A stretch of DNA of 64,000 nucleotides from Neckera pumila (lineage: Eukaryota; Streptophyta; Bryopsida; Hypnales; Neckeraceae): assembly GCA_963969595.1 (NCBI GenBank), contig OZ018410.1, positions 42,947,413 to 43,011,412 of the forward strand, read 5' to 3'. The translations under genes and the position numbers were made by a program. Positions 1-11,142 of this stretch are shown piece after piece; the stretch's first letter is position 1, and each line of letters opens with the position of its first letter. The notes beneath the pieces were generated by a model. That model searched no databases. It was not told the origin of the DNA and saw only the letters and a program-made list of their open reading frames with translations.

Positions 1-737
1 AATGGTCGGCGGGCAGCTCAATTTTTTTTTTTAAAATCACTTTTAAAAAAAATAAAAATTTGAAATTGGTTCTTTAGATTTATATACACATATAAAGCTT
101 TTAATTATTCCATTTTGATTAATGAGATGAAAACTATGAGGTGTTCTAATTTGCGGACAGTAAGGGATTCTTTATTCTAAAATAAACTTTGAAGTCCTTT
201 ATTTAACTCAATTTTTAATATTTTTTGAAAAAAATAAAAGCATAGGATGTATATTTTTTGTTGCAACATTACAACCTTTGGGATTGACATTTTTCAATTC
301 CATAATTAAATTCTTAACAATTTTGTGTTCTGAATCATTCTCTACTTCTTTCAATTTAATATTTTTTTCCTATATGTTGTATAATTCCAAATGACCTGAA
401 ATTTTTCAAGCATGTTGCCAACTTGCTTTGAAGAATGAATTAAAAGAGTAAATATCATTTTGGGCATTTTGTCATTTAAATGTGACCTTGTGAAGTGCAG
501 CTGTCCAATTTTTTGCAGGGCCCAGAAAAGGATATTTGTCGATTCAAATGTGAATATTTTGCAATCTACAAGGTGGAAAATTCTGAAATCTTTTCTACAT
601 ATTCTCAAACAAGTTTACTACAAGATCCTATAGTTACATGTGTCAAAATTTTTTTTTTTTCTAAAATTTGGTACTTGTACTGAAAATGGCAGTTTTGGAG
701 TGTTTTTAGTGAAAATATAGTCCCTGACCTTTAGTAG
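1..737. mobile_element. TTAA-flanked CCCCTAAA/TTTAGGGG element, cut by window edge
   Basis: This is the 3' part of a roughly 920-bp non-coding element of the family described at 39779-40713 and 44546-45470. It shares their internal sequence in the same order, and its end reads CTTTAGTAG followed by TTAA at 738-741, a mutated form of the usual CTTTAGGGG-TTAA. The other end lies left of the window. Short open frames inside are not conserved between copies. Family membership is seen directly; the piggyBac-like assignment is inference. Confidence 0.75.
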
Positions 738-782
738 TTAATCGACTTGTCCACACCTCCAGATTTTTTTTTGGAATTCTCT

Positions 783-1210
783 TGAGACCATGGCTAGCCT
801 TCACCCTACACATTAATTGCTCATCGCAAACCATAAGATTGTGACATGCTCGCCACTATAAAGAAATTTCATAATTCACACCATCGCTACACTATAAAGA
901 TATTTCATAATTCACACCACCGCTCATATAGCAACATAAATTGTTGCTAGCTAATTCATTTCCTAGTAAAAGGTCAAGTTGCCATTGATCAACACTTCTT
1001 CAACTCACATTCATTGAAAACCACAAGGGTCTCACAAAGGATTCCCAATGGCAAGATGAAGAAGAATTCTTGATGTTTTCCAATTTTCTAGGAATTGTTT
1101 CTCAATCACACCAAGAAATTTGAGACTCTTAGAGAAAGAAGAAGAATTTCCGGTGCTTGTTTGTTTCGGAAGTTTATTTCCACAGTGGAAAATTTGAGGC
1201 TCTTAGGGAA
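783..1210 (+). repeat. R1 repeat, 5' portion (copy 1)
   Basis: This stretch is homologous to 9170-9470. It shares the motifs about the Chinese-hamster-like string GCTAGCTAATT, TCAACACTTCTTCAACTCAC and GAAATTTGAGACTC, in the same order. No long frame is open in both copies, so I treat it as non-coding repeat sequence. It lies upstream of the R1 body at 1880-3130, with about 670 bp of unshared sequence between. Confidence 0.6.
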
Positions 1211-1879
1211 AGTAAGGTAGGAGGCTTTGAAATTGCACAGGCATTTTCAATCACCCTTAAAAATTATGCAAAAATAATGTAGATGGTTCTCGAAAAGGAG
1301 TAGATTTTCAAAGGTAATTAAACTAATTCCAAGTGCATAGTTTTAGGACCATTAGCAATCAATAGGGGCTGCAAGTATATGCAGTTTGTGACTCATAAAA
1401 CACTATTACAGGTCCAAACAAAAATACAGATGACGGCAGTAAAATTAATTAAGTATGGAGAAGGTCATTAATGAAATTCGCAAGGTAAATCTTTCTTTGC
1501 CTGTTAGGCAATTGAGAAATAATTACAAAAGCAAGTGTAGTCAATTACAAGGCGTGCTCTATTCTTGGCACTCTTTGTGCACTCTCCAAAACTCCTATAA
1601 ACATGCTAAGTATTCTGTCAATCAAATTTCTGGACTCATTCGTTCAATTAAAAGGCACGAGCCAATTCAAGATTGATGCAGCCTATGCACAACAATAGTG
1701 CCCTACAAACTTGCTTCTTTGGAAAATCACAATTTATTCAATACGACTTAGAAAATTACCAAAAAAAGTTTTCAATTATTTTCCACTTCTCTATATACTC
1801 CCCAAAAAATTAGAAAGTCTTGTGTGTTTTTGTTTTTTTTATGTAGTGTGTTTCCCATTTGCTTAAGAAAATAAAATAA
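1211..1879. other. Unshared sequence between the two R1 blocks
   Basis: AT-rich sequence with no homologue elsewhere in the window that I could see. It contains one 73-codon frame at 1455-1676 on the + strand with no recognisable domain, no splice context and no second copy to test conservation. I do not call it a gene. Confidence 0.4.
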
Positions 1880-3130
1880 TTGGGAAGGTTTGGGCGCCAT
1901 CAGATGTGTTTTTCTTCCTCAATGAGCGACTCCTGCTCCTCCTCCTATACACCACTTCACTACACCGGGAAACTTGAGACGCACTGGGAAATGATCTTCC
2001 GATATTTTATCACTAATCGCTCTACATCTACAAATCCATCATCAGATCTTCGTAAAACTGTGATATAATTGAACTACTGGTTACGAAATCTACGTTTATT
2101 CCAGTCACTCTACGTACTCCCCAGCAGTTGCGCCAGGGTTCGAAACCAACGAGTTTGTGTCTTCGAGTCTCCGAATTGCGCGTCGGATCAACATTGGGGT
2201 AGGACCTAATTGGATTGCTGTCATCGAGTTCTTTGCTTCTAGAGTGCAATCTACATCTCCAGCAACTACGGCGCCTGCAAACGGAGGTCGTTTACATTTC
2301 TTCACATTCCTGTAGCGCACAGCTGGACACAGGAAGAACATGGAACGACAATTCTGTTGCTGCATGGTCTTGCCTTGGAATGGAAAATCTCACCATGCGC
2401 CTTGTCACATTCTCTTGCTCCTGATTCAAGTTTGGCTACGATCCAATTCTCATGATGAGAGCTTTGTCAGTGTAATCATAAGATTCATGAGTGGCATTAC
2501 TTTTCTTCTGTAATAAAAAACTGATGACAGGATATGGTTTTTGACGACATGTGCAAGTTGAAAAGAATTTGAGGAGTTGCCTATCTTCAATGAATGTGAG
2601 TTGAAGAAGTTGTTGATCAATGACGACGTGATCCTGGACTTGTGATGAATCGGTTAGCAGCAATTTTCTATGGCTCCATGAATGTTGGTTTGATTTATGA
2701 ATTGATTTTCTTAATGGTGGTGTGCAAGAAACGATCTGAGTGTTGGGTTTAAAGCTCACGGTGAGGCGATTAATGCAATCTTTTGTTTTGTTGGAGCACC
2801 TGTCCACATTGTTTCCTAGCTGTTCACTTCATAGATGAGAAGCACTGCACAGAAGTGATTCAAGAGATGCACTCGAAAAATGTACCATAGATCGGCAAGT
2901 AATTTAAGCATTTACAACTCTGAAATTATAAGAAGAATATGCATTGAAATGCAAGGTGCAGGTTGCTTGCCTCACGTAATCGAATGGCATTATCCTCTAC
3001 CACTACACTTGGACATGTTTGCAAAGCTAGGTGTAGGCAGTTGCATTCTCGTTAGACAAAAGTTCAGCGCCCTCCTTCACCCCTGCAATATATGCAAACT
3101 CTAGAACTCCATCGAGACCAGAATTTTTAA
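1880..3130 (+). repeat. R1 repeat body (copy 1)
   Basis: Matches 9480-10720 over its whole length and the reverse complement of 4870-5640 over part. It starts with diverged monomers that begin near TCTACGAATCC and end near CTTCGAG. A shared non-monomer part follows (GAACACGGAACGACAATTCT, TCGCATTCTCTTGCTCC, CTAATGACAGGATATGG, GTGCAAGTTGAGAAGAATTT) and a tail rich in GAATTATAAGAAG. All frames are interrupted in this copy. It could be a decayed gene fragment carried by a mobile element; I do not recognise the protein. Confidence 0.6.
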
Positions 3131-4869
3131 TGCTGTCAACCGCAATTCCACTCCTGTCACCAATGAAGAACACCAACAACGTGAACACAAATTGCGGAGA
3201 ATTGCTGAACAAGTTGCAAGAGTATACTGTGATTGATGAGCGGAAAGAACCCTTACGACGAAAAAATACGAATTGTGGTCGACAAGGCGATGTATGCGGA
3301 TGATGATTGACGAAACGTCGACGGAGGACAAAACGTTGACGAATCATGGATGATGATGGACGAGTAAGAACGGATCACATTCTTACTGTTTTTTGTCTTT
3401 TTGTCTTTATAGTGTCAGATTGCACCAGAAAAAAAAATTTGGCTAAAAAATGTCAAAAAAACGTGAAGTTTTTTGACCAAAAACTTCAAATTGAAAAAAA
3501 AATCTTGGATGAAATCACAAGATTGTGAATAAAAATATAATTATGGATATGTGATATGTGCTAAATAAATGTGATATTTTCTATCCAATATGTGGAAGAA
3601 TGTTGAAAATTGAAGCATTACTATAACATTTTATATAGCCACTTTAGCAATTTATAAAAAACAAAAAGAAGGAGTGATTCTTACATTAATTATTTCAAAT
3701 TTTAAAAGCTACCGATTAATCATTAGGAAATCACATATTTCAAAGTAAATCATTCTATGACACAAATTTTAATAATTTATAATGTGTGTGATATCTTGAA
3801 TTACAATATCATTCAATAGCTAAAATGGTCTTTCGAGGGCATTCAATGAAAAACAATTTCAAAGAATTTAATTTTTGAAAATCAAAATGTAGGAATTTAT
3901 TTCCAACTCAAATACATGATTGCTCTACAAAATCATAAAGAATGACAGGAGGGATTGGACGTATTATATTGCTTGAAATAGAAGTAAACATTTTTTTTTG
4001 CCTTAATAGGCTACATTATTGACCCTCAAAGAACAAAACACCTATTGTAGAATTGAAGAATGTGGTCCATAAATTGAATCATTTTTTAGCAAAGTACCTT
4101 TATAACAAGCCTCGTGCTTTTTAGGATTAACTCCTTAGCACTCCGACGTCCAATTTCTAAACGACAAATAAATTAATACTAATGATTCTTTTCCATTATT
4201 GCTTGGATGAAAGTCATCCTAATTTGTGAAGATACTTTATCAAGTTGTTGTCCTATCTAATGTTTGGACTTTATATACCAGTACAAATATTTTTCTAAAA
4301 TCACAAATGTGGAAATATGTCAAGTAGTTGACTAAGCCAAAATTGCATTGATTGGCTAGTTTAAAAATGGATTTGCAAAAATGGGGTCATAGATTTAAAG
4401 AACACAAAACTTTCAAAATAGCACCATGTCAAGAAAACCTCATTTCAAATCCATTCCAACATATAGTACTAAAAAAATGAGATTATTGTGTTTCTAATCA
4501 AATTTAGAAGGAATTTTGAAATTTCCTTTTCAAAATTTATAAAAAAATATTGGTGATAGCATTGGTGAATCTAACCATATGGATGGAATCTAATACTCAA
4601 AGTCTACAACTTTTATTTGTATACCAATTCCAAAATATCCTTCCAAATAGCACTTAAAATGATTTTTCTCAAATCATTAAGTCGTCAATTCTTGAGAACA
4701 CTCTTGAGAACACTCTGTACGCTTAGTATTAAAAATTGAAACTCAAAATAAAATTATGTAAGAGGGCTGCATTATCAATGTGAAGTACTTCTTATGTTAG
4801 TATTGAATTGAACTGAACAGCTTTGGAAACGATGCCAGTTTTGCTCCACTGAAACTAAAAACCTATTCA
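3131..4869. other. AT-rich intergenic DNA, nothing recognised
   Basis: Apart from a short segment rich in CGACG triplets around 3280-3360, this is low-complexity AT-rich sequence with poly-A and poly-T runs. I see no gene, TIR pair or RNA. Confidence 0.5.
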
Positions 4870-5640
4870 TTAATCGCCTCACTACGAGCTTGATACCCTG
4901 AGATCGTCTGCATGCCACCGTTAAGAAAATTTCATAACTCAAACCTCCGTTCATGGAGCAACAAAAACTGTAGCTAAGTTACGTAACTTAGTAATCATCA
5001 AGTCTTCATCGATCAACACTTGCAGCAGGCAACTCCGTAAATTCTTCTCAACTTGCACATGTGATCCAAAACCATATCCTGTCATTAGTTTGACAGGATG
5101 AAAAGCCATGCCGCTCCTAAATCCTACGATTACGTCGACAAAGCTCTCGTAAGAACTGGAAACTTTTTGAAGCTTGAAAATCCAATTTGAACTGAGGAAT
5201 TTCTGGCTCCGAGTGCGGCGGCCGGGTAGGTCCAGAGCAAGAGAATGCAACACATGGCGTGATGGGGATTTTCCATTCTGAAGCAAGTGAGACCAGCAAC
5301 AACATTGTCGTTCCGTGTTCTTCGTCAGTCTGTCGAACCGCGCTGCTTCCAGTTCTGGAGCTCCAGGTCTCCGATAGCAGGCAGCGGCAGCTGCTGGAGA
5401 CGTAGATTGCGTTAAAAAAGCGTGAATTTCTTAGAAGACAGTGCAATATGATCACACCATGCAGTTGATTCGACGCACCATTTGTAGACTCGAGGCCACA
5501 GCTCCCCGTTTCTGAAACCTGGAGCACCCGTTGGTGGACTACGTAGATTGAGTGGAAGAAATGTAGATTTCGGAATCAGTAGTTCAATTCAATCATTATC
5601 TGATGTTGATCTGATGGTGGATTCGTAGATATACAGGAAT
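4870..5640 (-). repeat. R1 repeat (copy 2, reverse orientation)
   Basis: The reverse complement aligns with the R1 copies at 1880-3130 and 9480-10720, including the monomers (5340-5640), GAACACGGAACGACAATG, TGCATTCTCTTGCTCTGG and CAAACTAATGACAGGATATG. This copy keeps the longest open frames of the family on the minus strand: 5117-5527, and 4951-5286 in another frame. The first runs into the second only by changing frame. If the family ever coded for protein, this is the least decayed copy. No known domain was recognised. Confidence 0.6.
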
Positions 5641-6355
5641 TAGGTCCGGTTCTGACGGCCAAGACGAAATGCCCCGCCTTGGATGGATGGAGGGATGGAG
5701 GGATGAGGGGATTTGTTTACTGTCCAGCAATGACCTGGCCCCCTTTGACCTCCTCTCTCCGACCTGCTCCCCGATTGCCTTGCAAATTGTTCTGGAGCTC
5801 ACTGAACGTTTGTAATTATCTATCTCTAATGCATGAATGACTGTTTGAATTTTTGCTAATATTTTCTCGTTTTTGTTAATAGAAACTTGGAATGTAGATA
5901 TTTGGAAGCAGCAAAGCCACATTATGAGAGTAATTGTGAGGATCCTTGAGTTTCTAATGCAAGAAATGTATTTAAGGTAGAGCCACCCATTCCCCCCACC
6001 AGTGACCCATTCCCCTTTGACCAAGCTTAGAATGTGTTTTTCTTTCCCTTTTCAAAGTTGGAAATAATAAATACATGATACATGTCCCAAGTTGTGAGAA
6101 AGAAAGTAGGAAAAAATAATTAAGGAAAAAGTTATTGAATGATCGGCATTGGAAGAGTCTAGACATTGGCTATGGGGCTGAAGCACTTTTTGCCTCCCAA
6201 AATTCCTAGTAATTTCAATTCAAGCGATAACATTACCAAATTTTTTGCAATCCTTATCATTTCTATTGATGTACCTCTGAAAAATATTTGTTTTGCCTTC
6301 ACGACTCCAGATCATGTTGGAATTCCTTATTCGGTTGGTTATGGGTGACTCTACC
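5641..6355. other. Intergenic DNA with a GGATG-rich stretch
   Basis: A short imperfect run of GGATGGA/GGGATGG units lies at about 5683-5712. The remainder is non-repetitive AT-rich DNA without a supported gene. Confidence 0.45.
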
Positions 6356-6359
6356 TTAA

Positions 6360-7006
6360 CCCCTAAATGCCCAAGGCACCCAAATGTGGTGTTTGCAAAA
6401 CTTTGAAGTTAAATAAAACCTAACCAAGTTGCTATTTTTAGCAGTTTATATCTTCAAAAAGTTGTTCTTGAAGTCTAGTTTTAGCATAAAAAATTCAATC
6501 TTGAAAATAAATGATAGTGATTTTACTATTCATGATTTTGTACAAGGGTACCCAGTACAATCTTGACTTCCCATAGTGTTGAAAGCTCTTGGAAATGAGC
6601 CTCAAATACACTAGATCTTGGAGGAAAATTTGCATTAAAAATTTATTTAAAAAATTATAGAGTAGATTTTAAAAAGCCATAAATTGATTGGGGTTTTACA
6701 AGTTAGGCTTTTTTACCTCAATTTATTTTGGTCACCAACTTTTTAGATTTGAATTGTAAATAGAGGGTTGAAAGACTTTACATCACTTTTGCAGTTTTAA
6801 CACCCTCATGGTCAATCATTATAATATTTTGTTCCATAAGTGATTTTGTTGTGTTTTTCTTTTTCTATGAGATCTCTTACATGTCTAGTTTGAATTTGTA
6901 CAGTTACAATTCAAAAAAATTTGATACAACTTATCAAAATGTTGGCATTTTGTTCAAGTTAGAGCAAATTCTAGGAAGCCCAAAACAGGCCTTGGGCATT
7001 TAGAAG
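6360..7006 (+). mobile_element. Short-subfamily CCCCTAAA element (about 647 bp)
   Basis: Begins CCCCTAAATG right after TTAA (6356-6359) and ends TTTAGAAG followed by GTAA (7007-7010), a decayed form of TTTAGGGG-TTAA. It aligns along its length with 17643-18277, sharing AATAAAACCTAACCAA and ATTCAAAAAAATTTGATACA. No coding capacity. The pair defines a subfamily about 280 bp shorter than the main one. Confidence 0.75.
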
Positions 7007-7217
7007 GTAAGGCAAGTAGCAAGATTGAAAATTAGATATTGGAGAGTTGGGGAGTTGGAGCTTGGAAGGAGGTGGATTACTACTTCCAGAGAAGAGATGG
7101 AGGAGGAATTTGTACACTTACAAGATTGTAAGCTTTCATGAAATATTTGTAATTAGTTTGAAATATGACGCAATTTGTCATGAAGCTGACGGAGGAGTTT
7201 GGAACTCCAAATCCTAA

Positions 7218-7362
7218 GGGTCTCTTTACACTATGGCCGTCCAAGTCGAGAGTCCGTGGGATTGAGAGTCCAAACTTTGTTGAGAGTCCAAAGAAATGAG
7301 CAATAAATAGGCAATAAAATATAGGAATTGGAGCCTTTGGCTGGCCATAGTGTGAAGCCTCC
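7218..7362. mobile_element. Small TIR element (MITE-like, 145 bp)
   Basis: The left end CTTTACACTATGGCCGTCCAA and the right end (TTGGCTGGCCATAGTGTGAAG on the + strand) form an imperfect inverted repeat of about 25 bp. The interior is non-coding and repeats GAGAGTCC three times. No clear target-site duplication, so the superfamily is unassigned. Confidence 0.55.
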
Positions 7363-9169
7363 AAAGGCTAAGCCCAAAGTCCAAACCTATATCATTTGTT
7401 CGACTTCTATTTTTCTCTCTCTACATTTGTCCATTCAATTTTTGAAATTTCCTATGAAGCTCCACTCATGTAGCATTTATTTCAAGCAAAAGCTAAAAAA
7501 GGGGGCATAAACGGCTTGGTTATTAAAATCTACATTCTGCCTTTCTTAATTTGATTACTTCCCGGGCAACATTCAATATGAACTATTAATAGTCAAATAG
7601 TTTGAATACATTGACAAATGTACTACTCTCAAAGATAGTGTGGCAAGGTGCAGGATAATATAAGGTATTGTTTTTGAAAAGGTCAGATTTATAAATGAGG
7701 CTTGCGTTGCACTTAGTTTTGATTTTCTACTCAGAAATGGAGCTTGAGTTTTAGCAATTGCTTCCATTTGATTAGAATGGATGGATGGTGGACTTTTTTA
7801 CTCTTTTTTTTTTTACTCTTGATTTAGTTTAATAGTAAGTACTTGTAGACACAACATATTGCGCTAGATTGACTTTTTAGTGTATTCTCAAAACTGTGCA
7901 GATTAATTAGGTTATTACTTCACTTTGACTTCACACAATTGTATCAACTATAGTAAGAACTCCATTTATATTTCCAAATTCCATTAGAGGTTTTTGAGGC
8001 CATGATAAGGCCGTTTCAACATGTTGTCTTCCCCTTGACGACTATTATGGGATAATTGTGCGTTCTAAAATCTATCAAATTTGTTAGTTGAAACGACATA
8101 TTTCAAAAAATCTTTTAATTTTTGAAACAAAATTGAAAAAACTACCAATTTAATCAACCAATTAAATGGTTAAAATGACATTTTTTTGAAAAATGTCATT
8201 TGAACCTAGATTTTGTACTAATTTAGTGCTTGGCATTTCCAAACAATTCAAGTACCTACAATACAGTTGCTACAACATTCTCAAGACAAGCCCCAGCACA
8301 ATATCAAGACAAATCAAGACATGAAGCACAAATGTACAAAGATGGATAGAGCCGTGTAAAAGCGAGTGGTGATGACAATGATACCCTGAAGGTTAAGGCT
8401 CCATATAGAAGCCGGTTGAAGGTCTTTCAACATTGAAGAATGTAGCTTAGTATGTGTATCGATTTGCAATTTATCTCTTTGTGAACCAAACCAAAGTTCC
8501 TTCAAACGAATGTCCTTAAGACCCTAATTTTTCCTAGGGTATATTATTTATAAGGGAAAAAATAAACTCCATAACGGACAAACGAACGAGAGTGCCAAAT
8601 CCATAAGCCGTAAGCCAGTTATCCAACATCCATCCAGGCCACCTCCTAAACTTTTCATCCAATACAGGCTAGCGCATTGTATACTCACATGGTACTAAAT
8701 ACAATACCCGTAACGATGCTGCATAGGATACCCTTGTATATAAGCATTCTAAATACTAAATACAGTACCCCTAACGATACTCCATAGGATACCCTTATAT
8801 CTATCACCCCTACATTATTTAAAAAAAGAAGTAGTCCCCCCTATTTGATGTGTGCCTATATTTCTTATACTAGATTTACCTCTTTGAATGTCCCCTTTAT
8901 TATTTGTAATTTTATTATAATTTTTACCTCTAGTGAATAAAAACCTCCCTATATTATGCCGCACGTCATTTGTAAAATGCGCTAAGTGATCTACCCGGGA
9001 CAGTGAGTTCACCAAGTGCGACATCATAGAGTGCGCATGCAACAAGGCATTAGCTTGCCCTATACAAAATGCGCATCATTACATTGTTAACAAGTAAAAG
9101 CTTGTTTCAATCAAACCCCATAGGCACACAATGACACACCAAGTTTAGTTTTTTATTTCTAAATCCCCT
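7363..9169. other. AT-rich intergenic DNA
   Basis: No gene supported. It contains a 61-bp tandem duplication (8693-8798, listed separately) and is otherwise unremarkable. Confidence 0.45.
8693..8798. repeat. 61-bp direct tandem duplication
   Basis: Two adjacent copies of a unit that starts TACTAAATACA and contains CATAGGATACCCTT, at 8693-8753 and 8754-8798. They differ at only a few bases, so the duplication is fairly recent. Confidence 0.8.
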
Positions 9170-10720
9170 CCAAACCACGGCCAACATTCAACTTACACAT
9201 GAATTGCCCCATCACAAGCTTTGAACCATAAGATCATCACATGCCCGCCACTATGAAGGAACTTTTGTAACTCAAACCACCATTCTATATCAACATAAAT
9301 TGTTGCTAGCTAATTTCCAAGTCAAGGCTCAAGTTGCCACTAATCAACACTTCTTCAACTCACAATCATTGAAAAGCACGCGAGATGAAGAAGAATTCAT
9401 TATGTTTCTGTATTTTCCAGATGTTTTTTCTCACACCGGGAAATTTGAGACTCGTAGGGAAACTACACTACTTTACAACACTGGGAAATTTGAGACTCAG
9501 TGGGAAATGATCTTCCGATATTTTTCTCACTAATCGCTCTACATCTACGAATCCACCATCAGATCCACGTCAAACTATGATAAAACTGAACCCCTGATTA
9601 TGAAATCTACATCTCACTCACTCAATCTACTTAGTCCCAGCAGGTGCGCGAAGGTTCCAAACGAGCGAGTTTCTGGCTTCGAGTCTTCGAGTCTCGAGAC
9701 TAAGGTCCAATTGAGCTACTGATTCGGAAATCTACATTTCCCTTACTCAATCTATGAAGTCCCTCAGCAAGTTGCCGACGTTTCGAAACCAATGAGCTGT
9801 TGCTTCGAGTCTACGAATTCCGCGTCGGATCAACGTCAGGGTATGATCGAGTTGAACTGTTTTCTTCGAAATCTATGCTTCTGGATCTCAATCTACATCT
9901 CCAGGAGCTGCTGGCGCCTGCAGCCGCGACTGGACAAACGAATAACACCGAACGACAATTCTGGTCTTGCTTCGGAATGGGGCATCCCATCACGCCACTT
10001 GTCGCATTCTCTTGCTCCGGATTCACCCCACCAAAAGCCAAGTTAGAAATTCTTCAGTTCAAATTGGATTTTACCGAGAATCTGCTCTTCAAGTTTGGCT
10101 ATGATCCAATTCTCACGAGAGCTTCGTCAATGTAATCATGAGATTCATGAGTGGCACAACCATTCATCCTGTGAAACTAATGACAGGATTGGGTTTAGGA
10201 CCTGGCACATGTGCAAGTTGAGAAGAATTTGTGGAGGGGCCTGTTTCTTATGGATGCGAGACGACTTGATCCTCGACTTGTGATGAATTGACTAACAACA
10301 ATTTTTTGTTGCTCCATGAATGCTGGTTTGAATTATGAAATTTTCTTAATGGTGGCGTGCAGATGACGATCTGAGGGTTTAAAGCTTGCGGTGAGGGGAT
10401 TATTACAATCTCAAGTTTCGGTGGAGCTGCTGCCGGCATCATTTCCCATCTGTTTACTTCATAGATGAAAAGTACTGCACAGCGATTCAAGATAAACACT
10501 CAAAAATGCTCCAGGGATCAGTATGGACTCTATCCCGTTTATAACTCTGGAATTATAAGAAGAAATACACTGAAATCCAAGAAGTAGCTTGAGGTTCTTG
10601 CGTAATCGAATGGCACCATCCTTTGCCACTACACTTGGACATTTCGGCGAAGGTGTACGCCGTTGCATTCTACAACTATTGTGTGGACAAGGAGAATTGC
10701 TTGTCATCTGGGACAAGAAC
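9170..10720 (+). repeat. R1 repeat (copy 3, most complete)
   Basis: Contains the whole R1 order: 5' portion (9170-9480, matching 783-1210), monomer array (9541-9930), shared central part and GAATTATAAGAAG tail (matching 1880-3130). It ends about 420 bp upstream of the glutamyl endopeptidase start codon and so may overlap that gene's upstream region. No intact reading frame. Confidence 0.6.
9541..9930 (+). repeat. Tandem monomers of R1 (about 125-140 bp unit, 3 copies)
   Basis: Three successive units start at about 9541, 9681 and 9806. Each begins near TCT(A/T)CGA and runs through a TGATTATGAAATCTACAT-like segment, CTCAATCTA, a GCAG(G/T)TG segment and ...CTTCGAG. The same modular pattern recurs in every other R1 copy (2027-2330, 5340-5640, 44123-44290, 49879-50330). 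Confidence 0.6.
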
Positions 10721-11142
10721 AGGTTTTTGAACCCCTAAACCCTCTGTCCCTCGACGAACGCAACATAACACTCTAGCAAAACCTACGCCAGACTAAATGG
10801 GTGACGTGGTTCATCCACGTGAACTAGAACAGTATCGGTAGAGCGGAGGCTTTTCACAGGATTCTTATTAGTTTCTTCCTTTCGTGCAGGTGGAGAAGTC
10901 GTGTTGTCATTCAACCGATGTGGCTTGTGTGAGACGGGCATTAGAAATTCTAGGAAGCGATAATAAGCTCAAGATTGCAATCCATAGGTAGAATTTTGGA
11001 AGGTGCAAACAATTGTTTCGTTTCAATGATCAAGCTAACGCCGCTAGTAATCAAATCCCCTTATAGAGAAGAATAAAGCTGCGGAGCACAATTTAGGGGA
11101 AGAAACCGTATTTCGGGGTGCTGGGGAGGAGGTAGGGTAGCG

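Noticed and set aside
1455..1676. 73-codon open frame on + strand
   Set aside because: No recognisable domain, no conserved copy and no supporting splice or promoter context; expected by chance in this composition.
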